The notes: generated by a model from the letters alone, not told the origin. Counted from the first letter of the stretch, positions 1 through 12,400 are shown. The stretch: DNA of 16,241 bases from Phoronis ovalis (GCA_028565635.1 JAOXYB010024335.1:1-16241); one strand, 5' to 3'. Made by a program: numbers and translations.

Positions 1-352
1 AGAAAATGTATACATTATAATACTTTTAGTCTATAGTTTTAAAGATACATTGTAACAAAGATAACTAAGAAATAAACAGTTCTCGCCCCCTTCAGTACAA
101 CAAGCCACAAACTGTTTTTCTATTGAATGCCATTATTTTGGAGGGAAAATACATCGTTTGTCTCGTTGATTTTAAAGAGAATAAAAGCAGACCCAAACTG
201 GACTCGGTTTTAGTCAGTATTGGACATACAAAAATGATTTTTTTGTTATTCTTGGACTTAATGCATGATATATATGTATAATTATCTGCATATTTTTCAA
301 GTTTTTATGTTGAGTCTGTTTTATCTACTATGTATCTGCTTTATCATTTCAG
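1..352 (+). other. 3' end of an upstream CDC14 intron
   Basis: AT-rich sequence ending in a pyrimidine-rich stretch and the acceptor AG at 351-352. No stretch translates to the expected upstream CDC14 segment (the end of the N-terminal domain), so the preceding exon must lie outside the window. No other feature seen. Confidence 0.75.
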
Positions 353-432
353 ATAATCTATTTGAAGAAAACACCAGAAGAAGCATACAGACCATTAGTT
401 GCGGGCAACAATCCACCATTTTTTCCATTTAG
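353..432 (+). CDS. CDC14: CDC14 exon A: N-terminal domain, [10 protein letters not shown] motif
   Basis: Eighty nt encoding 26 residues ([20 protein letters not shown], then PPFFPF) plus two bases of a split Arg codon. It is preceded by cag-type acceptor AG at 351-352 and followed by donor GTAAGC at 433. The [10 protein letters not shown] block is a hallmark of the N-terminal (non-catalytic, DSP-like) domain of CDC14, which helps form the substrate-binding groove. It begins in phase 0, so the missing upstream exon must end on a complete codon. Confidence 0.94.
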
Positions 433-3400
433 GTAAGCTAATGCAAAAAAGTGGAACATTTATACTGAATGAATAGTCAATGGTAAGACCTGCTGCATTA
501 CGTGTTTGATGTCCAGAGTATATATTAGAAAACTTAATTACCTAATAGCAGTAATAAAAACTGATGTGAATATAGAAAGCAGTCAAATGTGTGTAATTTA
601 ACATTATTTATGCATATGTATATCACATACCCACCCTGAGGGGAAGTGCTAAGCTGACAGGGACGTACCACTGGTGTTGGTTTTGTTTTTGACAGATTTG
701 GTATATTTCAGAATATCTTAATATATGGCTTTTGTATATATAAAATTTTGAGATCTATAGTCCAAAAAATCATCTGAAACATAGAATGATTTCACAGAAA
801 ACAGTATTTCATATCTCGTAATAATATAATAGCAGCATTTTGAAAATTAAAATGAAATTTTCGCCTCGTAACTGTACGGAATCATGTTCTTATATTGAAT
901 TATCAATTACGTATGCATTTAGGTAGACTAATGCTGAGTTTGTGATAGATTTGCTTGCTTTTAAAGCAAATTACCATAGGGCTTTCCAGCATGTTACTAC
1001 TGTTCAGTGTGTTCTTCAGTTTGAGGCTGTAGGTACAAAAAGCTGGCTATTTCAACACTCAGAGTTGAGGGTTTTAGCACGTTTGAAATTTGCTTGTTTT
1101 GAGGCTATTGTGTCATTCTTATTTCCTGATGTGCATGCGAATCAGCAATAGAAATCTATGTAGCTGTAGTGATAATATTGATCTTCAGATTTTAATGCAA
1201 GTATCCATAACTAGTATTCGATCACAGGAAAAGGCATCAATAAATGAATCATGTTGATCAATTTATTTGTGGTGTTAAGTAGTTCACTGTAAATGCAATT
1301 ATATTGTCAGTGATATTAATAAGCTCCATCAGGAAGGAGAGGAGACTGGGGGTACTCATGGTTTTTTGAATGTATACGGGGATGTGCCGCGGAACCCAAT
1401 CCAAATTTTAGCTTGCAGTAGCAAACCAAATCCAAATTTTTTTAAATATAAGGATAGCAATCCAAATTTTGAAATATAAGGGTAGCAATCCAAAATTTTA
1501 AAATATTTGAGTAGCTATCCATTTGTACGCAAACTGACTGATGCAAACCAAATTCCAAAAATCGTTTTACGGATACAAACCTAAAATTAATACAAATTAC
1601 GTGCTGTATAAGCAGCGGGTAGCAATCCAAATTTTTGAATTTCTTTGCGGTAGCAATCCAAAAAAACTACAGTAAGAAGTATACAATCCAAAATTTTCAA
1701 CTGGGCTGCACACTCCCACCAAAAAATACCTCGAGTACCCCCCCCCCCCCCCGGAGAGGAGACAGATAGCAAAAAGAAACAATAGGAGTGACTATAAGTG
1801 TATTAATGCTTAATGGTGTGTATGTAATCTAGGAGTGGTGTAGATCACAAGTCATAAGTAAACAACTGGGTTAATTCACCATGCATTCACCAGCTTTCAA
1901 TATCTTACTTCCCCATTATATAGATTTACATAGTAATTGTTCACCAAAATTGGCCTGAGTAATTCACAATTTGCTGGCCTTTCCCTGAACTTGAGTGTCC
2001 ATGCATGTATATGCAAGCAGTTGTGTTTAAACCTGTCTAATAACTGTATTTACTAAATCCAATACACATATATAAGTCTATATATAGATACAAAAATTGT
2101 TAAACAACCTTTCAAATTTATGTCTTGTACTAGTCTACATTTCCATGCATCATAGTAGGCTTTTATTCAGTTATTTGAAGTTGAACGGTAGTAACTGTAG
2201 AACTTTTTTGTACCCATGTACTGGACCAGACAGCCTAGCTCCTCCTGTTATTGAACCCTACCATGACTCTAAACCTTTTTGTATCAAGTGATCTGTCCCA
2301 ACCTTTTCTGTTTAGATTTAATAATTTATTTCATAAGTAACTAGAACATATAGATCAAATTGTTTTTCACACTTCGCCATGACCAGAGTTAATTTTATGT
2401 AGTGAATAGGATATATAGAGTGATTTACATTAGTGCTGTGAGGTTTTACTATAAAAGTAAAAATAGATACAACCTGTGTTACTATAGCAGTTAAGTGGAT
2501 ATATAATATCCAGCTAAATTCAAATTAAAATTCACCTATAAAAGTATTTCAAATTAAATTAGTATTTGTGCTTGAGAGTTTGTCTAGACTGATTGCTCAT
2601 CTAACAGTTGCCTAGGACTGCAGGAATAGTATATTTCTTTTATGTTACATATTAATATAGTATTGTATGCCACTGTGACTAAACACTTGGAAACCTTAAG
2701 CCCAATGCATTCATGTTTGATCCAGTGGCACCTGACCAAATTTTTGTACTGTATGCCAGATTTACAACTTCCCCAAACTATACTATCACTTGTTTGCACC
2801 ATTTCATTTTTTTAATGTTTTAATACCAATTTGTGTGTTTAAATTTTCACTGTTTCTTACAGTATCTGCAAAACTATATAGCGGAAATAAAAATATGCTG
2901 TTTTCTTTTTAAACTAAAGTTTGAATATTTTCAAGATAAATAAAAGTTTATATTATATTAATCAATGTAATCAGGTTAGACACGTACAAAAAAAATCACC
3001 AGTTAATATAAAAATAATGTCAAATTAGTTAATTTCTCTACTGATACTATTTGAGAACTGTCTAAACATTCTGCAAAATTTGCTAAAGCACCTTTATGAT
3101 CATGAACTGCTGTGTATTAGTGAAGCAGTGGTTTCATATTGAATTTTTATGCCTTCAGAAAACTGAGTAGATGAACAAAGTGCACAACTATAGAGCATTG
3201 TCTCCCTATGTGTACTGTACAAACATACCAAGGCAATAATGTAACAGCATATTTTACTTATACATATAATTTGAATACTACTGTCTGAGTACTTCACAGT
3301 TGGTTACTAACACTTATTGTAGGATGAATAATATAACTATTTTATTTAAAAGAAAAAACAGTTTTTCAGCTGTATTCTTTGGTGTATATTATATTATATA

Positions 3401-6400
3401 AAAGTGGAAACAAATTTACATGTGACTGGTACTGTCTCTCTCTTCTTACTTTGGAAATTTTCTAGAGCAGAGATCATTATATAGCCACAACTAGTGTTTT
3501 TTAATTGATAACTTTATTTTTATCACCAGTGAGGCAGCTTCACTTTTCTTAAGGAGTATTATAAATTTGATATTTTAAATGGTTCCTCACTGACTGATGT
3601 AACAACTTAATGACTAAAGAACTGCTGTTTCTGAAATTTTGTTCATACTTAAGCTACTAATAGGATACAGTTGTATTGGGTACAAAATTATTATAGAATA
3701 AAATTTAAATTTCACCTCCCTCTACCAGTTTTGATTCATCAGCATATTTGGAAAATGTTATCTTGTTACATTCAGGGGTTGAAAATTGAATATCTAAATT
3801 GTATGCCTAAACAGTTCCTTTGTTTGCTTATTTTCCAAATGTATAGCTTTATTGAAGAGGCACACTTTTATTGGCTGTTTTCTATTGGATGAATTTGCTC
3901 TTAAACTTTTGGCATGGGGTTGTTAAACTCTTAACAAAACAATCCTATGATATTATCACACTTCTGATCATCTAAACCTTCTTGTCAATGCCTTATATTC
4001 CTTAAAAAATAGAGTAAGGTTATTCAAAAAAAACCTTTAGAGGATAAAAAAAGTCAGTTTCCTGCCTCCAAGTGTCACTAGATGTGATAAAATATTTGCT
4101 TGCAGGCTAAAATGTTTGTTTGTTGATATGATTGTAGTATATTTGATTTTTTTTCCATTTTCAGAGATGCTTCTTTTGGTGCCTGTACATACAACCTGAC
4201 TCTGCTGGATTGCCTGCATGGCTTAAACAAGGTAAGAAAAAGAAAAAAAAAATTCATTCGTAGATTGTAATGGATATGAATTTGATTTTATTACTTGATA
4301 ATGCAACTAAGAATATATCATCCAAAATAGCACATGGAATTTTGATATTCGAATTTTAATTGTACTATCAATAATTAGGGACTATGTTGTAACTTTGTGA
4401 AAAAGCATTGTAATTAGAAGTAATCCCAACAGGGAAACCTACAGAATGAAATCTGTCTAAGTATTAAACCATGAAATACAACAACAGTATTTGACCATCA
4501 CCGTAGATCTCTTTATTAATTAAATGATAAGTGTACCAAATGTTACTGTTTCCTTTTCAGGCATTGGCAAATGGTTTCTTTAACTTTGATACATTTGATG
4601 TTGATGAATACGAGCACTATGAGGTAATGAATAAATAACTAGTATGTCTGAAAATATTGCCCACATTTGAAAGTTATTATTTAGAATCCGGAGAAGTTTC
4701 TGTAACTCATTTTAAATACTTTAGTCAATTACAACATGATAGTAAAAGTTTTATCCTAGCTTGATAATAAGTATAAAGTAACTGTATATCCATCATTATT
4801 TAACGTTGGTCTATACTTTTTTAAAAGAACCCAATGCATCAGCAAAATTCACCAAGGATTACTTTGTAGTCCTTCAAATTTGTCATAAATTATTTTTCGA
4901 AGATTGAAACAAATTATGTGTTGTTTGTTATAGTTTCGTTGAAAACACAAAACACAACTTTTTTAAATTTGAACAGAAACTTTACACATAGCATATTTGT
5001 TTACTCTACAATGTTTTGCTCACCAAGTATGTAGCGAATACTTTAGTTAGTTATGCTTGTGCTGTGTTTGAATTTACAGAAAGTAGAAAACGGCGATTTC
5101 AACTGGATTATTCCAAATAAATTTCTGGCTTTTTGTGGACCCCACCCGAAAAGCAAGGTTGAAAATGGTGAGCCTTTTGTTTAGACAAGTCACAAGTCTT
5201 CTCAGGGATGTCTTCTATTTTCAATATTTTCTTTAGTGTAGTGTAACCATTTCCTGCAAATGAAAATCATGTTATACATCATACATCATTTTTGATGCCC
5301 TTTTGTCAGATATAACCAATTCCTCCCAAAGATATCATATATGCCCCAATCATGCGTAGAAAAAGATAATGATCTATCCATGTCAATGTAAAACATAGAT
5401 ATTGTAAACTTTTATTGACTTTCTGGAGATTGCTCGGACAACTATTTGGGTTTGGGTTTACGACAGTGTTGAAAAATATTTAAACCGCAATTTATACTGA
5501 CAAAAAATCTATAAATGTTTATGGTGTTCTAACAATTCACTTCTTTTACACTCTTTTCCTTCTGTCCAAGACATCCCTGGTGATCGACTTGTGTTTTTTT
5601 TTTAATTTGAACTTTCTTATCTATTTTAATTACCTTTATTCCTGCAGCGAGTAGAAAATGGTGATTTAAACTGGATTGTTCCTGACAAATTTCTGGCCTT
5701 TAGCGGGCCTCATCAGAAGAGTAAAATTGAGAATGGTAAAGGATGTTTTCTAGCCATGCCAACTAGCTAGGTGTTTTGTGTGAGCTTTTCCTAATGCCCT
5801 GTATGTTGTCTCAAGTGTCTGAATTCATCATATGCAGATAACATTTAAACGTAACACTCACTAGGGGTTTCGTATTACCGGTTTTGCAATATTTACTGGC
5901 TCCAAATACTTTACACTACTAAGACTTCCTCATTTCGTATTTTACGTCCTATCATAGGGACATATCCCGAATATATGCTTAAAACATGTCAGTGTTTTTC
6001 TTTTGCCACGAAACTGACTTGATGTAATACATAAAACAGATAGTAACCTTTGATTTGAAAAGCATCAGCGTGGTTGAGGCTGGGAGGGGGTTGAGCATAC
6101 ATTTGGTCCGTGATGACCACCTTTTACATTTTCATGAGTTATTTTCATAAATTCACATTTGTAATAAAAAGGTTACAAAGTTTTCTTTCATTGTTTGTCC
6201 CGATATGTGACCTTACATCTGCTTTCTCCTTTGGTATATGACATCACTTTCATGTGATGAAACTAGATTTGAATTAACTTGCACAATGACACAAACTGGC
6301 TACTTTTGCACTTGTACTGGTATGGCAGTATCAAACTAATTTCTATGATGAGTTCAACTCACCTTTGTGTATTGTTGTGTACCTTGTATAGTGTTCTAAC

Positions 6401-9400
6401 TTTATGTTGTGATACCATATTGATTATAATTGTTTTATGCACATTGGTTGGATTTTTGGTTTTGGCATGATTTGGGACAACTATTTATGTACTGATTCAC
6501 TGCGAAATAAGCATGACTAATATTGCTGTTAATAATTGTAGGTATCTTGTTGAAGAAAAGACTTTTGATTTAGGAAATTTAGATTCTGAAATTTTGTTTT
6601 GTTAATGATATTTTTTAATTCTTAAGCATGTAACTGCTATACATTGAAATACCAATTACCCTACCTTTGAGACAGCTTAAAATGTCACTGTATAGAAATA
6701 TTGGCATTTTTTAATATATCTAGTTAATTTTAATCACACTTAGATTTTTCATGAGAAAATAATCTATATTTGCTCAATCATGCATTTTATCGATTTTTAA
6801 TATTTCTCTCAGAAAATTGAAACAGGAATTCATGCATTTTGATTTGAAACCAAACAATTTCTTTAAATTAAAATAAAAAAATTATGTCAAGATTATAAAT
6901 TGTATTCCCATGAGTACTGTAGAACAATTTTTCTCTGTATGCTGCTTGTATGGGGTTTTATAGTTTGGGCACAAATATAACTGTGTACAAGGTGGCAAGA
7001 AATTGGAATAAAATTAAACATATTTTTAAATTGTTTAGTAGGCATATTTTCTGATATTTCTTGTCACCTTGTATATTTGCACATTACTTTTACAGAGCTG
7101 TTCCATTAAAATATCCCCATTGGAGACATAACAATCTGCAACATGAATTTTCTGCTTTTATTGATTATATTTGATACATATATATAAAGTTTATTAATTG
7201 TACTCTGCATTGTACTTTATTGTAAAATAATACTGTAAGATGTGTGAATGTCATTTCATTGTTTTTAAAGACAAAAAACGTCACAACATAATAATTTTTA
7301 TTTTTAATCCCTATTTTAGGATACCCCTTGCATGCACCGGAGGCATATTTTCCATACTTTCGAAAACACAATGTGACGACAATCGTTCGATTAAATAAGA
7401 AAATATATGATGCCAGACGATTCACAGATGGTGGATTTGATCACCACGATTTGTTCTTTGTTGATGGTAGCACACCTAATGATAACATTGTTAGACAGTT
7501 TCTAGAAATTGCTGAAAATGCTGACGGAGGCATAGCAATTCATTGTAAAGGTAATTACAAGTGTGATTCTCCTGAATGCATTTTAGTTCACATTTTTGCT
7601 AAACCAAGAAAAGGATGTTGACATTCAAACATATAAACTCTTTGAAAAAAGACCAGTGCATACAATACGGAAGCATGACATGTTCTGATTTTTCTTTTTC
7701 AGCTGGACTGGGGCGCACTGGAACATTAATTGCATGTTATATGATGAAGCACTACAAGTTTACAGCTGCTGAATGTATTGCATGGATAAGAACATGTCGT
7801 CCTGGTTCTATTATTGGTCCTCAGCAAAACTTTTTAGAGGAGTAAGTATATGCACGGTGCACTTGATAACCTGACTTAATTACTGGTATGGATCAAATAA
7901 GTTTTTCACTCTACTGATAACGGAAATAGCTGAAGCAATATATTAATAACATTAGTTAACTTATTAAAATATAAATTTGGTGATATATTTTTCGTTGGTG
8001 TTTATATTGGTAGACTTGTTAGTTAATAGCTTTTCAAGTAAACTGTCGAGCTTCATGGGGCTAGGGGGCCATGTATATACTGATATACTCTTAACAGTTG
8101 TAGTATATTTCTTGGTATTGCAGAGTTGTTAAGTTTCACCAGCCATCATCTGCATTCTCGAGTGACAAATACGTTTGAAAATAAAGTTACAAATAAGTGA
8201 ATACCAGCTTATTTTGATTACCGTAGCTTCTGACTGTCACCTTATTGTTAATAAGATAAAACTTTACTTTTAGGAAGCAAGCTTGGTGTTGGATGCAGGG
8301 TGATATTTACCGGTCCCGACAGAAAGACAGAGATCGTTTCCACGATAAACATAATGTATCACGGATACTTAGTGGTGTGGATGATATGAAAATACAAGAC
8401 GTTCTTGAGAACAACAACAAGTATTTAACGTCAGCGTATGATAGAATTGATGATGAGAGAATTCAAGATGGCTATGAAGATGACGTACGTTTTCGTCAGT
8501 CATCTCACAAAAGTGTAAATGAAAACTTTTATTTCACTGGTAGAAGTGGCTGCAGTGTTGTAGAATTTCTTGGGATGTAGCGAGCCATTTGTTTGCCAAG
8601 GATTTTCGTGACCATTTAGACACAGGGCTCTGAAATTTTGGAATCATTGTAACCGGAATTAAAAATTTAAAGCATAAAGATTTCATACATGCATTGAAGA
8701 ATTTGCAGTTGTAGTGAAATAATATTCTCGGCTAAATACTGGGGTCTTTGGGTTGGGAAAGGGAAATGTTTGGCCTGAAATTAAGATTAGAAAATGTTGG
8801 AGTAAATCATTTAATAGCCTACATTGTAGTAGCTTGTGTGTTATAGTCTTTTTAATTTCAAAGATTGCTAGATTATGTCTGCATGGTGTTATCTTTGTAT
8901 ATCTGGACTCCTTAGCAGTTTGATTTCCTCGCATCTTTTTCAAATTGTGTAATGTTTTACAATATATAAGCTTGGTAACTGTACCTAGTCCTAGTGTTAG
9001 ACTTCCATATGTGACTGAGGTCTCCTAACAATTTCTTAGTCATAACCAAATAATTTAAGAATATCTTTATAAAAGTCCTTATAGGGTTTAGTCACTATTC
9101 AAATTTCGTAAAAATTCCCCAAAACCAAATTTGTATAGGATGATGGTAACTTATTGCTGGAAAATTATTTCTTTTTTTTTTTGATATTGCAGTATATGCA
9201 GGGACCAACCACCCGCAGCAGTGGTATGACTCAAGGAGACAAGTTAAATCAGCTAAAACTGCAGCGGAAACATCCCAGATCCGCCACCACAGGAACTTTA
9301 GCGTAAGTTGGAAACTAAGGTCATCATGAAAGATTTTATTCATATTCAACTGTCGAAGAGATTGTATTCCTATTCCCTTGCAAATAATCTTTACAACAGA

Positions 9401-12400
9401 CTTGCTCGATCTTGCTGGAGCCACCGGCATGATCTCCGAATGAACCCAAAATAATTCCAGCATACTGGTTTTGCTAATAAAAATCATGAAACCGCACTGC
9501 ATTACTGTTCATTTACAAATTGCATATGCTAGAAACATTTGGTTCTTGCAGAGATCACAGCAGAGGTTCCAGCAATTGAAAGTACATGCAAATATTCTTA
9601 TTGTCAAACAGCAAACACTGAAGTAATTCACTGTATCAACTTTCAGTTCAATTTTACATGCAATATTCTCTAAAAGTTTAATAGCCTTTAACTTATTGCC
9701 TTTAATAGACAACAGTTCAATACAAAAAAATTACAACAATTTAGTACAAAAACTGACCTAACTAAAAGGGTAATTTGGTGAAAGAATTATAACATATGCA
9801 TCCTCTTGTTTGCTTAAGTTTGAGCATGCAGGCCATCTATCAGATCTTGTGAAAGTCACTCTACCGATTTCTAACTGTTTATTTAATGGAATGGTGGCTT
9901 ACAGAGACTGAAATAGGGCTTTGCAAAGACCACCATTATATTAGTAGTGTAACTCACTATCATTCTATTTTGACTCTAGCCATTTTCTTCTCAAGCTTGT
10001 TTCTTTCTTTATTTTTCAGTGTTCCCTACATATTCTCCTGCATCTTCGTTTGTCTCCTTTATGTTGTTTATTGTTTACTTTCTTCACTTTTTGTTTTGCT
10101 CACCAAACCTTTCAGTTTAAGCTATGGCCATTCTTCTTTCGCCCCGGGAAGCCGTGTCTCGAGACCACATAGTCATGCTGGGTCTAAAACTTCTAATCGT
10201 TCGGGCAATTCGCCTTGCACTGGTCGTTCATGTATTCCACCTTGCACTAGCCGATCTTCTTCGTCACGTAGATTACGATATGTTCGGGGGGTGAAGAGCA
10301 AAGACTCTTCCTGCACGGATAGGTAAAAATATTAAATATCATGAACTTTATGATTTGCCATAAATAAGCTAGAGTTGCATTGATGGTTGATCATACTTAA
10401 TCACAACTCTGTTCAATAATTTTACAGCAGTAAAATATATGGTTCAGTTGTGGATAGATATAATAGTTATCACTTCACCAAGCACTCGTTATGTTGCATA
10501 GATTATTTGCATGCACTTTGTGGTGGCCTTCGTGTTTTATGAATGATATATATATGGAGAACTGCATGACTGTTTATTCATTCACTAAATGAAGAATTGT
10601 GGGAATTTGGGTTTTTGACCAGTGGTGCCACTAAGTACATGCAGATAATGTACTATATTTGAAATTGTTTTTTAAAAATAACAACTGTTTTTCGTAAGGC
10701 CATGTAGTTAGTGGTAGTCATGTAGCAAACGATAGTTTTCAGATTGTTTTGCAACTACTTGTGTAACTAAAAGGTGAAATTAGAACGCCTGTATAAAATT
10801 GGTATTATCGGAACTAGTTTTTCTAGTTGCCTCGACTTGTATGTGTGTGTTCACTTCTGCTAAGAGGTTTTAGTATAATTCTAACGTAACTCATTTACAG
10901 GCTTGAAGATAGTAAATTGCACAAAAGGTCAACCACTCAGCCCCTAAGAATGGCTGGATCAAAAAGTGCCCAGTCTGTGATGTCTCCTCTTAAATCGTCA
11001 AAAGTCACCTCCTCGATACATTCAAATGCAGCATCGGCAGTGTCATCAGGAACAGTCAAAAGATCAGCAAGACATAGCTCTCCAAGTACTGGAAGTACTG
11101 TTAAAACGTAAATTATATTTTGTGATATCCATATAAGTTGTCTACTTTTCCAAGGTTAAAATGGTTATAGAGAGTGTCAAAATAGAAGAAACATCCAAGT
11201 TTTGTCGAATCTGAACTGTGCTGAAACTTTTAAGGCTTACCTGACTTCAAACAGTTTCATATAAGCTGTATGCATACTTATAGTGAAAGCTACATATACC
11301 TGTATCATCTCTCAATGTGACCAAGATTTCTTGGTCTAGAATTTGTTGGTCATTCATTCAAAAAGACATTCACAAAAAGTGAAAAATATGTCATGGGATA
11401 GCTTTCATTTTAGCTATCAAAAATGAGCCTCCTTCGGATTCAGACTGTCATGAACAATTTCTATTTTGACACTTAAAAAGTCTATGCCAAATCGAACAAT
11501 TCATCATAGTATAGTTCCTTGTCTAAATGTATTCCCACAACAACTTCAGGTTTTTCAGAAATAATACAAAAATGATGTTTGTACTTCATCTGTTGAAGAT
11601 TTTGTGATAAATTTGTGCAGGAACCTGAACTTTGTAGGAATGCATACCATGGACTGTAGAATCAAGTATATCTGACTACATGCTCTTTTTTATATAGTTA
11701 TGTTAAAGTGCGTATGGGCCTATATAACAGGTTTGTATTTAGGGGGGTTTGTGAAACTGTTGTAATGGATGTTGTGTGGTGATTGATTGATGCATGAAAA
11801 GTAGGGTCGGATATGCAGGATTGTACAGTTACATGTTCTCCATAAGTGATATCAATAGAGAGGGAGTCGCAGTATATGCACTAAAATACTGTATTAGGGC
11901 TGGTTTTCAATAATTGTTGTATAATGCACATAGCACAGAAATATGTGGTCAGGCCACTTCTATACAATTAATACTATAAATTTTAAAAGTTTGAGATCAA
12001 AATAAAGAAAAATTCAGCTTTACAGAAATTACTGGAACCACCTTCAAAATATCACTTTGATAAAACTTTTGGAGACCATGATATTATTCATATAAATATC
12101 TATGTAGGTGTGGTAGGTATAAGATAGTTGCACGCGGATGATTTCTTTGTTGTGATTTCTTATTTCGTAAGCTAAAGTTTTGTTGGTGCTCTAAAGTTGC
12201 TATTTGATGCTCAATATGGATTTATTTTGCATATATTGTTCACTGTAGCGATGGTGTCCACTGCCTGCAACTAACTTATCAGATTTTTTTATTTTTCATT
12301 CCTTTCAGTATTAATTTTGTTTTTCGTTTAAAACTGTAGTTAGTAGAAGGTAATCTCTCCTGTTGTAATTCTGTTGACTTGTTTGATCCCCATGCATGAT

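Larger units (their letters stand above)
433..4164 (+). other. large CDC14 intron with one inserted repeat element
   Basis: A 3,732-nt intron from GTAAGC at 433 to TTTTCAG at 4164. Apart from the inverted-repeat element at 1347-1752 it is unstructured AT-rich DNA with scattered short ORFs that resemble nothing known. No exon-like segment with CDC14 similarity was seen. Confidence 0.85.
5168..5647 (+). other. 480-nt intron separating the two alternative exons
   Basis: It starts GTGAGC and ends ATTCCTGCAG. It contains a pair of long-range complementary arms (5191-5214 and 5568-5593) and a T-run at 5592-5601 that probably belongs to the polypyrimidine and branch region of the second exon. The rest is AT-rich without recognisable elements. 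Confidence 0.85.
5736..7319 (+). other. CDC14 intron (1,584 nt)
   Basis: Donor GTAAAG, acceptor CTATTTTAG. It holds a possible second pairing partner for the docking arm (5741-5749) and a 108-nt inverted repeat at 6972-7079. The rest is AT-rich; the short ORF near 6279 is low-complexity and shows no homology I recognise. Confidence 0.85.

Noticed and set aside
942-1151. 69-codon + strand ORF in the first intron
   Set aside because: No similarity to the missing CDC14 N-terminus, no flanking splice logic that fits the phase, and composition like the surrounding intron.
1398-1700. Regular ~30-bp repeats suggesting a CRISPR-like array
   Set aside because: The units are degenerate and adjacent rather than identical repeats with unique spacers, and the host is an animal nuclear genome.
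1587-1782. Overlapping reverse-strand ORFs with a poly-Gly stretch
   Set aside because: The Gly run is the 15-nt C homopolymer at the end of the inverted-repeat element; two frames are open at once and neither resembles a protein.
7615-7702. Apparent start of a separate short protein containing the GLGRTGT motif
   Set aside because: The Met and following residues are intron sequence before the acceptor at 7701-7702; the motif belongs to CDC14 exon F.
9095-9502. 135-codon reverse-strand ORF, the longest on that strand
   Set aside because: It overlaps CDC14 exon H in antisense and shows no recognisable domain; the coding evidence on the + strand explains this region.
9540-9600. Possible extra exon after ttcttgcag at about 9550
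   Set aside because: In the phase left by exon H the frame stops within nine codons, and the direct join 9302 to 10116 keeps a long open frame.
9886-10115. Upstream part of a 146-codon + strand ORF with a hydrophobic, membrane-like stretch
   Set aside because: It is the pyrimidine-rich 3' end of an intron read in the frame that opens into the real exon starting at 10116; Phe/Leu/Ser runs arise from the C/T tract.
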